Counted from the first letter of the stretch, positions 1 through 5,814 are shown. The stretch is 8,016 nt of DNA from an uncultured Ruminiclostridium sp. (GCA_910585505.1 CAJUFF010000137.1:1-8016), one strand, 5' to 3'. Numbers and translations: made by a program. Notes: generated from the sequence alone by a model not told the origin.

Positions 1-45
1 ACACAGGATAAAATCATAGTCAAAATGGTTATTACACCCGAAACA

Positions 46-93
46 CTGTTAACCGATTAAAAACCATTTTTCCAATTTTTAATTGGTTAACAG
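46..93. promoter_or_regulatory. Inverted pair of operator-like sites, probably for a leftward gene off the window
   Basis: Two 14-nt arms, CTGTTAACCGATTA (46-59) and TAATTGGTTAACAG (80-93), are inverted copies with a single G/T difference. Their centres are 30 bp apart, about three helical turns. Each contains a near-palindromic core, TTAAYYGRTTAA (49-60 and 79-90), of the kind bound by LacI-family repressors. A third copy sits in the leader of the cellulase gene at 1948-1970. Because the cellulase terminator lies between these sites and the cellulase stop, they most likely control a gene transcribed leftward past base 1. The repeat is seen directly; the repressor family is inference. A 48-bp hairpin or recombination site is the alternative. 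Confidence 0.5.
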
Positions 94-124
94 TATTAGT
101 ATTAGGAAAACGTAAGCGGATTCC

Positions 125-176
125 AAATTATAAAAACGCATCTTTATGATTTCTTTCATAATCATAAAGATGCGTT
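125..176 (-). terminator. Rho-independent terminator of the cellulase gene
   Basis: A perfect 17-bp inverted repeat (135-151 with 160-176, arm AACGCATCTTTATGATT) encloses an 8-nt loop. On the minus strand it is followed by a T-rich tract (TTTTTATAATTT). It begins 20 nt past the cellulase stop codon. A T-run on the plus side (181-187) means it could also work in the opposite direction. Confidence 0.9.
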
Positions 177-195
177 ATATTGTTTTTTGGGGTTG

Positions 196-1929
196 TTATT
201 CTCCTCTAAACCACTTTCTGATCCAGATTCCGCCTTCCGACAAATCTTCCTCTTTCCATTTTCCGTCCACGGACGCGTTTTCCTTGAACACGGAAGAGCT
301 TTCGTTCTTATTGGCGAGATTCCAGTTCATATAACCTATTCCGTATGTATCCAGTAAATCAAGCCACTGCTTCGCCTGTTCAAAATCATGCGCTCCGTTT
401 CCCGATGCGTCGCAGGTGCCGAACTCGGAAACAAATACGGGCAATCCCTTGTTGTAACATTCGGTAAGCCTTTCCCTAAGCCAATCGGTATGAGTAGCGG
501 CGTAAAAGTGGAGTGAATAAAGCACGTTGCCCTCCGTAAGAGGATCGTCGGCGGCTTTGTCTATATCCTGACTCCATGTGGGGGTGCCCACTATAACAAC
601 CGAATCGGGGGCGTTTTTGCGAATTACGGCCATAACCTCCTGCGCATAAGGCTTTATATCTCCCGACCAGCTTATATTGCCGTTAGGCTCGTTGCAGAGT
701 TCGTAAATGACATTGTCGTAATTTTTAAATTTTGAGGATATTTCATCAAAAAATTTCAAAGCTTCCGACTTATTGGTCTGAGGATTTCCGTCGCTTAAAA
801 TGTGCCAGTCGATTATGACGTACATTCCCAGATCGGAAGCGATTTTTACTCCCCTGTCTATAACAGCTTTCAGCGACAACCGATTTCCGTCGGCGCAATA
901 ACCTTTCCATTCCTCCGTGTACATGGCAAGTCTCACCGCGTTAATTTTCCAATCGTCCCTTAATGTTTTAAACGCGCCTTCGTTGACAAAATCGGGAAAC
1001 CAATTTATACCGTGGGTGCTCATTCCTTTTAATTGAAAATTATTTCCGTTTTTATCCACTAACTGAGCGCCTTTAACTGATAGCTTTCCATGTTCGTTCA
1101 CAAACCCGACCGGCACGGGCGCGGGAAGAGGCTCATCAAGCGCCGACGTCTGATTTCCGTCATAATTAGTGTCTATCACAGGCGCTCCGCTGTTTGAAGC
1201 AATGGACAGAAAGCTGCTGACCTTTTCGGGTGAAGCGAAATTAAATCCAAATTCTGCGGTACCGCCTTTTTCAAGAACCCCGTTATAGCTTTCGTTGGTA
1301 ACGATAACGGAAGTAGATTTTAACGTGAACACACCGTTCCACGAATCGGTTATTTCAAGTCCATTAGGTACCGTTATTCTGACAGTCCAGCCGTTCGTAA
1401 TATTATCCGTGCCATTGGTAACGGTAAATTTACAGGTACCGCAGTATTTTCCGTTTTCCTCCCAGACAGTTGGAATATCACAGTTGGCGGTAAAAGCTTT
1501 AAGCGAGGAGACGACCTGCGATGTGGTTGCGGAGGTGGCTATCTCGGATTCGGGGGAAGTTTCCTCGATAAATGTTATTTCTTTTATTGCAGTGGTATTA
1601 GTGTTTTCCGTGCTGTCGGTGTTTTTCATTTCAGCCTCCGTGACAGTCGTTTCCTTCGCCGTGTTTACAGGCTCTTGCGATGACAGAGAAGTTTCCGCCG
1701 TCAGTGATTCCGAAACGGTTGTTGTGTCGGCTTCCTTGGAAGCTTCCGTTTGTTTTTCGGAAACGGTTTCGTCCGGGTATGTATGCGCCGTTGTTTCGGA
1801 AACGCTTTCCGAGATGGTAAGGCTTTCGGAAACGGTTTCGTCGGGATCGGTGTTCTGCTGAACGCATGATGTAAGAGTTAAGGCTGCCGCCAATATGATA
1901 GAAAGCGGATTTATAAAGAGTTTTTTCAT
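196..1929 (-). CDS. Surface lipoprotein endoglucanase: CBM2-like module plus GH5 (GH5_2-like) catalytic domain
   Basis: 577-residue predicted endo-beta-1,4-glucanase acting outside the cell on cellulose or related beta-glucans. Residues 1-22 are a lipoprotein signal peptide with lipobox LTSC, so Cys22 would be lipidated and the enzyme membrane-anchored. Residues 23-145 are a Ser/Thr/Glu-rich spacer with recurring DETVSE and TVSESLT units; an 18-nt exact DNA repeat lies at 1756-1773 and 1825-1842. Residues about 146-248 resemble CBM2: exposed Trp156, Trp181 and Trp197, and the hallmark YNGVLEKGGTAEFGF. After a Pro-rich link, residues about 280-575 are GH5: Arg333, IIDWH (His376), NEP with acid/base Glu414, LHFY (His474, Tyr476), nucleophile Glu502 in SEFGTCDASG, and Trp536 in NWNLANK. 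The GTxDASG and WNLxxK patterns fit subfamily GH5_2. No dockerin or SLH domain is seen, so it is not cellulosomal. The ATG start is followed directly by the signal peptide and preceded by AGAAGGA with a 10-nt spacer. Catalytic function is secure by family; exact substrate is inferred. Confidence 0.95.
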   Translation of the reverse strand: MKKLFINPLSIILAAALTLTSCVQQNTDPDETVSESLTISESVSETTAHTYPDETVSEKQTEASKEADTTTVSESLTAETSLSSQEPVNTAKETTVTEAEMKNTDSTENTNTTAIKEITFIEETSPESEIATSATTSQVVSSLKAFTANCDIPTVWEENGKYCGTCKFTVTNGTDNITNGWTVRITVPNGLEITDSWNGVFTLKSTSVIVTNESYNGVLEKGGTAEFGFNFASPEKVSSFLSIASNSGAPVIDTNYDGNQTSALDEPLPAPVPVGFVNEHGKLSVKGAQLVDKNGNNFQLKGMSTHGINWFPDFVNEGAFKTLRDDWKINAVRLAMYTEEWKGYCADGNRLSLKAVIDRGVKIASDLGMYVIIDWHILSDGNPQTNKSEALKFFDEISSKFKNYDNVIYELCNEPNGNISWSGDIKPYAQEVMAVIRKNAPDSVVIVGTPTWSQDIDKAADDPLTEGNVLYSLHFYAATHTDWLRERLTECYNKGLPVFVSEFGTCDASGNGAHDFEQAKQWLDLLDTYGIGYMNWNLANKNESSSVFKENASVDGKWKEEDLSEGGIWIRKWFRGE

Positions 1930-1947
1930 ATTGTAATATTCCTTCTT

Positions 1948-1970
1948 TTGATTGGTTAAGCAGTGTTTTT
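1948..1970 (-). promoter_or_regulatory. Operator-like site in the cellulase leader
   Basis: On the minus strand this reads AACACTGCTTAACCAATCAA, nearly the same as the site at 41-60 (AAACACTGTTAACCGATTAA) and the minus-strand copy at 79-95; it has one extra C. It lies between the predicted transcription start (near 1985) and the ribosome binding site (1941-1946), about +15 to +38. A bound repressor there would block elongation or promoter clearance. Likely a LacI-family operator for sugar-controlled expression; the regulator itself is not in the window. Confidence 0.5.
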
Positions 1971-1991
1971 TATCAAGGGTTTTCTGTTTAT

Positions 1992-2020
1992 ATTATAGTG
2001 AATTTTGGGGGAAATGTCAA
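1992..2020 (-). promoter_or_regulatory. Sigma-A promoter of the cellulase gene
   Basis: The minus strand reads TTGACA (2020-2015), 17 bp, then TATAAT (1997-1992): both hexamers are perfect consensus with ideal spacing. Transcription should start near 1985, giving a leader of about 55 nt that contains the operator-like site. A full-consensus promoter suggests expression is limited mainly by repression. Confidence 0.88.
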
Positions 2021-2029
2021 GATACCGGA

Positions 2030-2076
2030 GGGGAAGTACCGGGGCAAGCGCCTCGGCCATACCGTAAGCGTTCCCT
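2030..2076 (+). other. Unexplained nested hairpin element in the spacer
   Basis: In a GC-richer patch between the transporter terminator and the cellulase promoter, the plus strand can form CCGGGGC (2039-2045) / GCCTCGG (2050-2056) with an AAGC tetraloop. This extends outward through GTA (2036-2038) / TAC (2060-2062) and GGGGAA (2030-2035) / TTCCCT (2071-2076). G-T pairs occur in the plus-strand reading and would be A-C mismatches on the other strand, which favours a plus-strand RNA. The terminator at 2106-2142 follows and could end such an RNA. No good plus-strand promoter was found, so a small RNA is only a possibility. Confidence 0.25.
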
Positions 2077-2099
2077 TTCAAGACCCACCCGCTGTCTCC

Positions 2100-2142
2100 A
2101 AAAACAAAAACCGCGACCCCTAAAAAAAGAGTCTCGGTTTTT
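2100..2142 (-). terminator. Terminator of the NatAB-like operon
   Basis: Arms AAAAACCGCGAC (2106-2117) and GTCTCGGTTTTT (2131-2142) pair with one mismatch. On the minus strand the stem is followed by TTTTTGTTTTTGG. It lies about 40 nt past the permease stop. The plus strand also shows a T-run after the stem (2138-2143), so it may be bidirectional. Confidence 0.8.
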
Positions 2143-2180
2143 TCGTAAATCTTTTTATTCTAATTTCCTCTCCCCAAAAA

Positions 2181-3590
2181 TCACTTGTTCTTAGCCATCT
2201 TGATAATTTGTCCCAATTTCAGTGCGCTTCCCGAATAAAGAATAATATTCTCGTATACCTTAGCTACTAACATCATTGTTCCCAAAGTAAGCAAGGCCAA
2301 TATAAGAGTGGAAATTATTATCTCCGCCGCGCCCATCTGCCCCAGAACGATGGCGGAGGGAAGGGCAAAGGGTGAGGATATGGGGAGATAACGAGCCAGT
2401 ATCATCAAAAAGTTCGGTTCCGCTGAAACATCCCCGCCGCCGGAGGCGTACCCCATATTAAACGCTGCGGGGAAATAGGAGAGGAAAAATCCTAAGATAC
2501 CTATAAAAGCCAGAGGCTGCATACCCGTAGCCAAATCCTCGCTTCTGCTTATGCCCGCGCCGATAAGCGCCGCAAGAAGAGCGTAGAACAAAAACCCCAG
2601 AAAGAAGATAATGATAAGAGCTATTATGGAAAGGGGGTCAAACAATCCCGGCGCCGCCTGAAATATCTCCGCCTGCCAGCTTATATCTGCCGCCTGCATC
2701 GCTTCTCCCAAGCCCTGCGCAGCATTTATTCCGGTGTTCACCAATTCTCCGCCGCCTACGCTCATGGCAATCAGGGATATCACCCCTACGGCGGCTCCCG
2801 CAACCGCGCCTATTATCAAAATCTGCGTAAGCACTACCAGCAGCATTGCGAACACCTTACCCATAACTATCGCCAAGGGTCTGACCGAAGTAATAAGCAG
2901 CTCGATGACCCTTGAAGTCTTTTCCATTGCCACCGACTGGGCTATTATCTGGGCGTAGCTAATAATAAACATAAACATAACCGCCGCGAAAAGCATGGGA
3001 ACCACGATATTTAGCATTTCCCTGAATTCGCTCAGCTCTTCGCCGTATACCAATATTTCGCTGGAAAAAACAGTTTCGGCAAGTTCCACATCCTTCGCGT
3101 CTATTCCCAAGCTTGTAAGCAGCGCCGTTTTATATAAAGAGCGGCATTCCGACGCGGCATATTCCATATAACCGTCGCTTACCGCGTCTTTATTCATGGG
3201 GCGGTAAAATTTCAGCCGGACGTTTCCGCCCTCATCGCCGCCCTCGTAAAGCACATGAAGCACCGCTTCCGCCTTGTCGCCCGTCTTTACGGTTTCCAAA
3301 AGCTGTTCCAATTCGCTTTTTTCCACGCTTATACAGTGAATGTCGGTTAACGAAGCGTCAAAATCGGGCACCTTTGTCTCGTTGCAGATGTAAAGGGTAT
3401 CCAAACCTTTAATCTCGGAATCGTCTCCTCCGAAAATATCTTCTATACCGGAGAAGGAAAGCACGCCTATAAGCACCGCGATGGCAATTATCAGAACGCA
3501 TATCATAATAGTAGATACAATAAAGCCCTTGGACTTCACCTGCTGTAAATAAGTGAAGCTGAAAATGGACTTCCAGCCCTTAAACCTCAT
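2181..3590 (-). CDS. ABC-2 type transporter permease, NatB/YhaP-like
   Basis: 469-residue integral membrane subunit that would form the export channel with the ATPase encoded just upstream. TM1 is at about residues 23-46, followed by a large extracytoplasmic domain (about 47-190). Further hydrophobic segments lie at about 193-217, 244-272, 319-345, 359-376 and 422-445. Between TM2 and TM3 is the conserved cytoplasmic loop MEKTSRVIELLITSVRP...GK (222-245), typical of NatB/YhaP permeases that couple to NatA-type ATPases. Length is somewhat above classical NatB because of longer loops, including a Gly/Ala-rich one at about 278-318. The ATG overlaps the end of the ATPase gene by 11 bp, indicating translational coupling; a GGGGGAAG tract precedes it. 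NatAB of Bacillus exports sodium, but relatives handle other substrates, so the substrate is not assigned. Confidence 0.9.
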   Translation of the reverse strand: MRFKGWKSIFSFTYLQQVKSKGFIVSTIMICVLIIAIAVLIGVLSFSGIEDIFGGDDSEIKGLDTLYICNETKVPDFDASLTDIHCISVEKSELEQLLETVKTGDKAEAVLHVLYEGGDEGGNVRLKFYRPMNKDAVSDGYMEYAASECRSLYKTALLTSLGIDAKDVELAETVFSSEILVYGEELSEFREMLNIVVPMLFAAVMFMFIISYAQIIAQSVAMEKTSRVIELLITSVRPLAIVMGKVFAMLLVVLTQILIIGAVAGAAVGVISLIAMSVGGGELVNTGINAAQGLGEAMQAADISWQAEIFQAAPGLFDPLSIIALIIIFFLGFLFYALLAALIGAGISRSEDLATGMQPLAFIGILGFFLSYFPAAFNMGYASGGGDVSAEPNFLMILARYLPISSPFALPSAIVLGQMGAAEIIISTLILALLTLGTMMLVAKVYENIILYSGSALKLGQIIKMAKNK

Positions 3591-4521
3591 TTTTTTCTTC
3601 CCCCTTCTCGCCGTTTTCTTCCGTTTCGGTGAACCGCTCCACCCGTTCTATAAATATTTCGTTGAGCGTAGGCTCTCTCAGCTCGAATTTTATCGGCGGC
3701 ACTCCCGCTTCCAGCATTTTTTTCATCAAGGCGTGCGCCTGCGCTTCCTCCCTTACGGTGAAGCATACTCCGTTGGGAGTATTTTCCTTTAATCTCAGTC
3801 CGCATTCGGATGCGAGTCCCATAAAGTCTCCGTCCGCCTTTACAAGAAGGTTTACGCGGCCTTCCTCTTTTTTGATTTTGTTCAAGTTACCGTTAAGCAC
3901 TGTTTTTCCGCGATTCATTATAATTATGTCGCTGCAGAATTCCTCGATAATGTTCATCTGGTGACTGGACATTATAATAAATTTGTCCTTGGCAATTTCC
4001 TCTCGGATAACGGATTTGAAAAGATCTGCATTTATCGGGTCAAGCCCCGACAGCGGCTCGTCCAGCACAATCAGTTCGGGGTTTCCGATAAGCGCCGCCG
4101 CAAGCTGTACCTTCTGCTGGTTGCCCTTTGAAAGCTGATCCGCCTTTTTGGAGCGGTACTCGTCAATACCCAATCGTTCAAACCAATAATCGATTTCTTT
4201 TTTTGCGCGGCTTTTCTTTAAGCCCTTTATAGAAGCAAAAAAATACATCTGATTTATAATGTCTATCTTCGGGTACAGTCCCCTGTCCTCGGCAAGATAG
4301 CCTATCCCGCCCTGTGCGGGCCTAATGGGTTCTCCCTTCCATTCCACCGTTCCCGAATCCTTGGAAAGCATACCGAGGATAATTCGTATTGAGGTGGTCT
4401 TTCCCGCGCCGTTGGTGCCTAAAAGCGCAAACACGCCGGATTGTCCGAAATCGAAGTTCAGACAGTCCACCGCCCTGAAGCTTCCGTAGGTCTTTGAAAC
4501 GTTTTGTACTGTTAAAGACAT
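3580..4521 (-). CDS. ABC transporter ATP-binding protein, NatA-like
   Basis: 313-residue ATPase that powers the NatB-like permease encoded immediately downstream. Counting from the chosen start: Walker A GTNGAGKTT (35-43); Glu78 in GYLAEDRGLYP, where the canonical Q-loop Gln is usually found (this E form is usual in the NatA/YhaQ group); signature LSKGNQQK (130-137); Walker B LIVLDEP with the D-loop SGLD (150-161); switch His187. The C-terminal part, about residues 215-300, ends in REPTLNEIFIE (282-292), the hallmark of the accessory domain (DUF4162) of this group. The charged tail is Glu/Lys-rich. A TTG at 4548 would add nine residues, but the ATG at 4521 has GGAGG just before it and aligns with the family N-terminus. 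It is the first gene of a two-gene operon with its own sigma-A promoter. Confidence 0.93.
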   Translation of the reverse strand: MSLTVQNVSKTYGSFRAVDCLNFDFGQSGVFALLGTNGAGKTTSIRIILGMLSKDSGTVEWKGEPIRPAQGGIGYLAEDRGLYPKIDIINQMYFFASIKGLKKSRAKKEIDYWFERLGIDEYRSKKADQLSKGNQQKVQLAAALIGNPELIVLDEPLSGLDPINADLFKSVIREEIAKDKFIIMSSHQMNIIEEFCSDIIIMNRGKTVLNGNLNKIKKEEGRVNLLVKADGDFMGLASECGLRLKENTPNGVCFTVREEAQAHALMKKMLEAGVPPIKFELREPTLNEIFIERVERFTETEENGEKGEEKNEV

Positions 4522-4525
4522 AATT

Positions 4526-4530
4526 CCTCC
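4526..4530 (-). promoter_or_regulatory. Ribosome binding site that sets the ATPase start
   Basis: The minus strand reads GGAGGAATTATG. GGAGG lies 4 nt before the ATG at 4521 and inside the coding extension that a TTG start at 4548 would imply. This places initiation at 4521. Confidence 0.85.
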
Positions 4531-4542
4531 GTCCTTTGTTTC

Positions 4543-4587
4543 CGGCAATTGCCGATTATTCCGACAAATCTTCGGAAATATTTTCCG
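4543..4587 (-). promoter_or_regulatory. Palindrome-rich leader of the NatAB-like operon
   Basis: Three inverted repeats lie between the start site (near 4587) and the ribosome binding site. CGGAAATATTTTCCG (4573-4587) has 6-bp arms and sits at about +1 to +15, a classic repressor position. TTCCGA / TCGGAA (4559-4564 with 4572-4577) has 6-bp arms and overlaps the first, so the two RNA hairpins exclude each other. CGGCAATTGCCG (4543-4554) is a perfect 12-bp palindrome. These may be operators or alternative RNA folds; no T-run terminator is present, so simple attenuation is unlikely. Confidence 0.4.
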
Positions 4588-4593
4588 TTGTTT

Positions 4594-4622
4594 AGTATAT
4601 CACTTTTAAAAATAAATGTCAA
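4594..4622 (-). promoter_or_regulatory. Sigma-A promoter of the NatAB-like operon
   Basis: The minus strand reads TTGACA (4622-4617), 17 bp, then TATACT (4599-4594). The -35 is perfect, the -10 is five of six, and the spacing is optimal. The start should be near 4587, leaving a leader of about 65 nt. Confidence 0.85.
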
Positions 4623-4689
4623 TACAGTTTACAGATAAAATATGTTTTTTTTACATTTTTGGCACTTTATTATAAAAACCGTAAAATAA

Positions 4690-4708
4690 AAGTAAATAAA
4701 ATTTACTT
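4690..4708. repeat. AT-rich palindrome between divergent promoters
   Basis: AAGTAAAT and ATTTACTT form a perfect 8-bp inverted repeat around AAA. It lies 20 bp upstream of the sigma-D -35 element and about 70 bp upstream of the leftward -35. No transcription unit needs a terminator here, so it may be a regulator site; in such AT-rich DNA chance is also possible. The rest of 4623-4728 is AT-rich with nothing else recognised. Confidence 0.3.
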
Positions 4709-4728
4709 AAAAAATTTTCCAAAATTAC

Positions 4729-4755
4729 TAAAGTTTTTTATGCTTTTGCCGATAT
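4729..4755 (+). promoter_or_regulatory. Sigma-D (sigma-28/FliA-type) promoter
   Basis: TAAA (4729-4732), a 15-bp spacer, then GCCGATAT (4748-4755) matches the Bacillus SigD flagellar consensus exactly in both elements and spacing. The TATAAT at 4753-4758 overlaps it, but the sigma-A -35 position (4730-4735, AAAGTT) is poor, so sigma-D is preferred. The start would be near 4763, about 124 nt before the ATG at 4887. This places the downstream gene in the motility or late-flagellar regulon. Confidence 0.75.
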
Positions 4756-4775
4756 AATATATGAAGAAAAGGCGA

Positions 4776-4829
4776 GTTGTCATATAAATGGCAGCCCGAT
4801 TCCCTCAAACAAGGTAGGATTTGTACTTG
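4776..4829 (+). promoter_or_regulatory. Leader hairpins before the sigma-D gene, possible CsrA sites
   Basis: The roughly 120-nt untranslated leader can form GTTGTCAT/ATGGCAGC-type pairing (4776-4783 with 4788-4795, two G-T pairs, loop ATAA). It can also form a weaker hairpin, ACAA (4809-4812) / TTGT (4821-4824) extended by CAA/TTG, that displays GGTAGGAT in its loop. The ribosome binding site AAAGGAGG (4871-4878) carries a second GGA. This layout resembles CsrA-controlled flagellin leaders, but the resemblance is only suggestive. Confidence 0.3.
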
Positions 4830-4886
4830 AAAAGACATGTGTGCTTAAAAAGTCAATTTCTATAATAAATAAAGGAGGATACATCA

Positions 4887-5681
4887 ATGAACGTTGGAAA
4901 AATTGCGGAGTATACGACCCCCACACCTGCCGCTACCCCCAAGACCACCGTTGAGCAGTCCGCGAAGAAGACCACCACCACCGCCGCTGACAGACCTCAT
5001 ACCGACAGATACGAGGCTCAGTCCGAGGCTTCTTACACCCCCGCATACACAAAGGCTTCTTCCAAGACTCAGACAGAAACCGATACCAACAAGGACAAGG
5101 GTATGAATATTCAGAAGCCCGGTTCTAATGTTTCCATGAAGAACGAAGCATTTAAGGCTATGGTTTCCGACATTATCGGCAGACAGAGCGGTCTCGCCTT
5201 CGACGCTATCATGAAAGACGCCGACAAGATCCAGAACGGAACCATCGACGATTACTGGAGCGCCGACCAGACCGCGCAGCGTATCTACGATTTCGCGCGC
5301 ACTCTCGCAGGCGACGACGACAGCAAGCTTGAAACCCTCAGAAAAGCCGTTCAGGAAGGCTTCAGACAGGCAGGCGCTTCTTTCAGCAAGACCAGCGGTA
5401 TGAAGGGACTTCCTTCCATCTGTCAGGATACTTACAAGCAGGTAATGGATAAGTTCGACGACTGGGCCAAGGAATCCAAGGGCAGCTCTTCCACATCTTC
5501 GTCCAATAAGAACGAAAGCACCTTCAAGCCATCCGGCTACAGTGTTACCAACGATGAGAAGAAGGCTTACAGGAAGCCCGGCACCTCTTCCACAGGCAGC
5601 ACCGGTTCCGCTTCCGGCAGCTTCAGACCTTCCGGCTACAGCGTGACCAACGACGAGAAAAAGGCTTATAAGGCTGAATAA
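4887..5681 (+). CDS. Unknown protein of the flagellar (sigma-D) regulon with duplicated C-terminal peptide
   Basis: 264-residue cytoplasm-type protein: no signal peptide, membrane segment or known catalytic motif. Residues 1-82 are Thr/Pro/Ala/Ser-rich and probably disordered. Residues about 84-195 form one helical domain with the pattern YWSADQTAQRIYDFARTLAG, then LRKAVQEGFRQA, then LPSICQDTY...FDDW. I recall similar unnamed domains in other Clostridia but cannot name the family safely. A Ser-rich linker leads to two copies of PSGYSVTNDEKKAY (215-228 and 248-261), the second almost at the C-terminus. Translation signals are strong: AAAGGAGG, 8-nt spacer, ATG. About 25 of 29 Lys codons are AAG and many Thr/Asp codons end in C, unlike the more mixed neighbours, which suggests high expression. 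It is monocistronic, with a sigma-D promoter and its own terminator. A flagellum- or chemotaxis-linked role is inferred from the promoter only. Confidence 0.88.
   Translation: MNVGKIAEYTTPTPAATPKTTVEQSAKKTTTTAADRPHTDRYEAQSEASYTPAYTKASSKTQTETDTNKDKGMNIQKPGSNVSMKNEAFKAMVSDIIGRQSGLAFDAIMKDADKIQNGTIDDYWSADQTAQRIYDFARTLAGDDDSKLETLRKAVQEGFRQAGASFSKTSGMKGLPSICQDTYKQVMDKFDDWAKESKGSSSTSSSNKNESTFKPSGYSVTNDEKKAYRKPGTSSTGSTGSASGSFRPSGYSVTNDEKKAYKAE
5523..5672 (+). repeat. Two coding copies of a 17-residue unit
   Basis: The units FKPSGYSVTNDEKKAYR (5523-5573) and FRPSGYSVTNDEKKAYK (5622-5672) flank a Gly/Ser/Thr spacer. Over the 14 identical residues the DNA differs at six codons, all silently (for example GTT/GTG, GAT/GAC, TAC/TAT). 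The peptide, not the DNA, therefore appears to be conserved. Confidence 0.9.
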
Positions 5682-5744
5682 TAATCGGCAATAAGCTTTC
5701 GTCGGGATTTGTTTTTTAATTAAAAAATAAAATCGAATTTAAAA

Positions 5745-5776
5745 GCCCCCGTCAAAGTGCGGGGCGTTTATTTTTG
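5745..5776 (+). terminator. Terminator of the sigma-D-controlled gene
   Basis: GCCCCCG (5745-5751) and CGGGGC (5760-5765) pair, with one unpaired C, around the loop TCAAAGTG and are followed by GTTTATTTTTG. It lies 63 nt past the stop codon, after an AT-rich stretch. Confidence 0.8.
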
Positions 5777-5787
5777 TAAAATTAAGG

Positions 5788-5814
5788 ATTATTTAATAAT
5801 TTAAATGCTATAAT
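5788..5814 (+). promoter_or_regulatory. Probable extended -10 promoter of the FtsX-type permease, with adjacent palindrome
   Basis: TGCTATAAT (5806-5814) is a perfect -10 with a TGn extension. The -35 position (GGATTA, 5786-5791) is poor, as is common for extended -10 promoters. Just upstream, ATTATTTAATAAT (5788-5800) is a palindrome that could bind a regulator. The start near 5821 leaves a short leader before the ribosome binding site AGGAAAGGCGG (5826-5836). Confidence 0.6.

Noticed and set aside
46..93. Inverted repeat as a transposon end or attachment site
   Set aside because: No transposase or integrase is in the window and the third copy lies in a promoter leader, which fits operators better; not fully excluded.
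1295..1861. 188-codon plus-strand open frame opposite the cellulase
   Set aside because: It is a shadow of the repetitive Ser/Thr/Glu stalk and CBM; the minus-strand frame has clear domains, a promoter and a signal peptide.
1952..2194. 80-codon plus-strand open frame in the spacer
   Set aside because: It runs through the cellulase promoter and the transporter terminator, has no convincing ribosome binding site and resembles no family.
4522..4548. Nine-residue N-terminal extension of the ATPase from TTG 4548
   Set aside because: The extension contains the GGAGG site of the ATG at 4521 and lies before the family's normal start.
4861..4866. TATAAT just before the ribosome binding site of the 264-residue gene
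   Set aside because: No -35 at usable distance, and transcription would start inside the ribosome binding site.
4763..4870. Cyclic-di-GMP riboswitch in the leader
   Set aside because: This was considered because of the motility link, but the conserved GEMM core and tetraloop receptor sequences are absent.
4894..5106. 70-codon Pro/Arg-rich plus-strand open frame
   Set aside because: It is an alternative frame within the Thr/Pro-rich N-terminus of the 264-residue gene.
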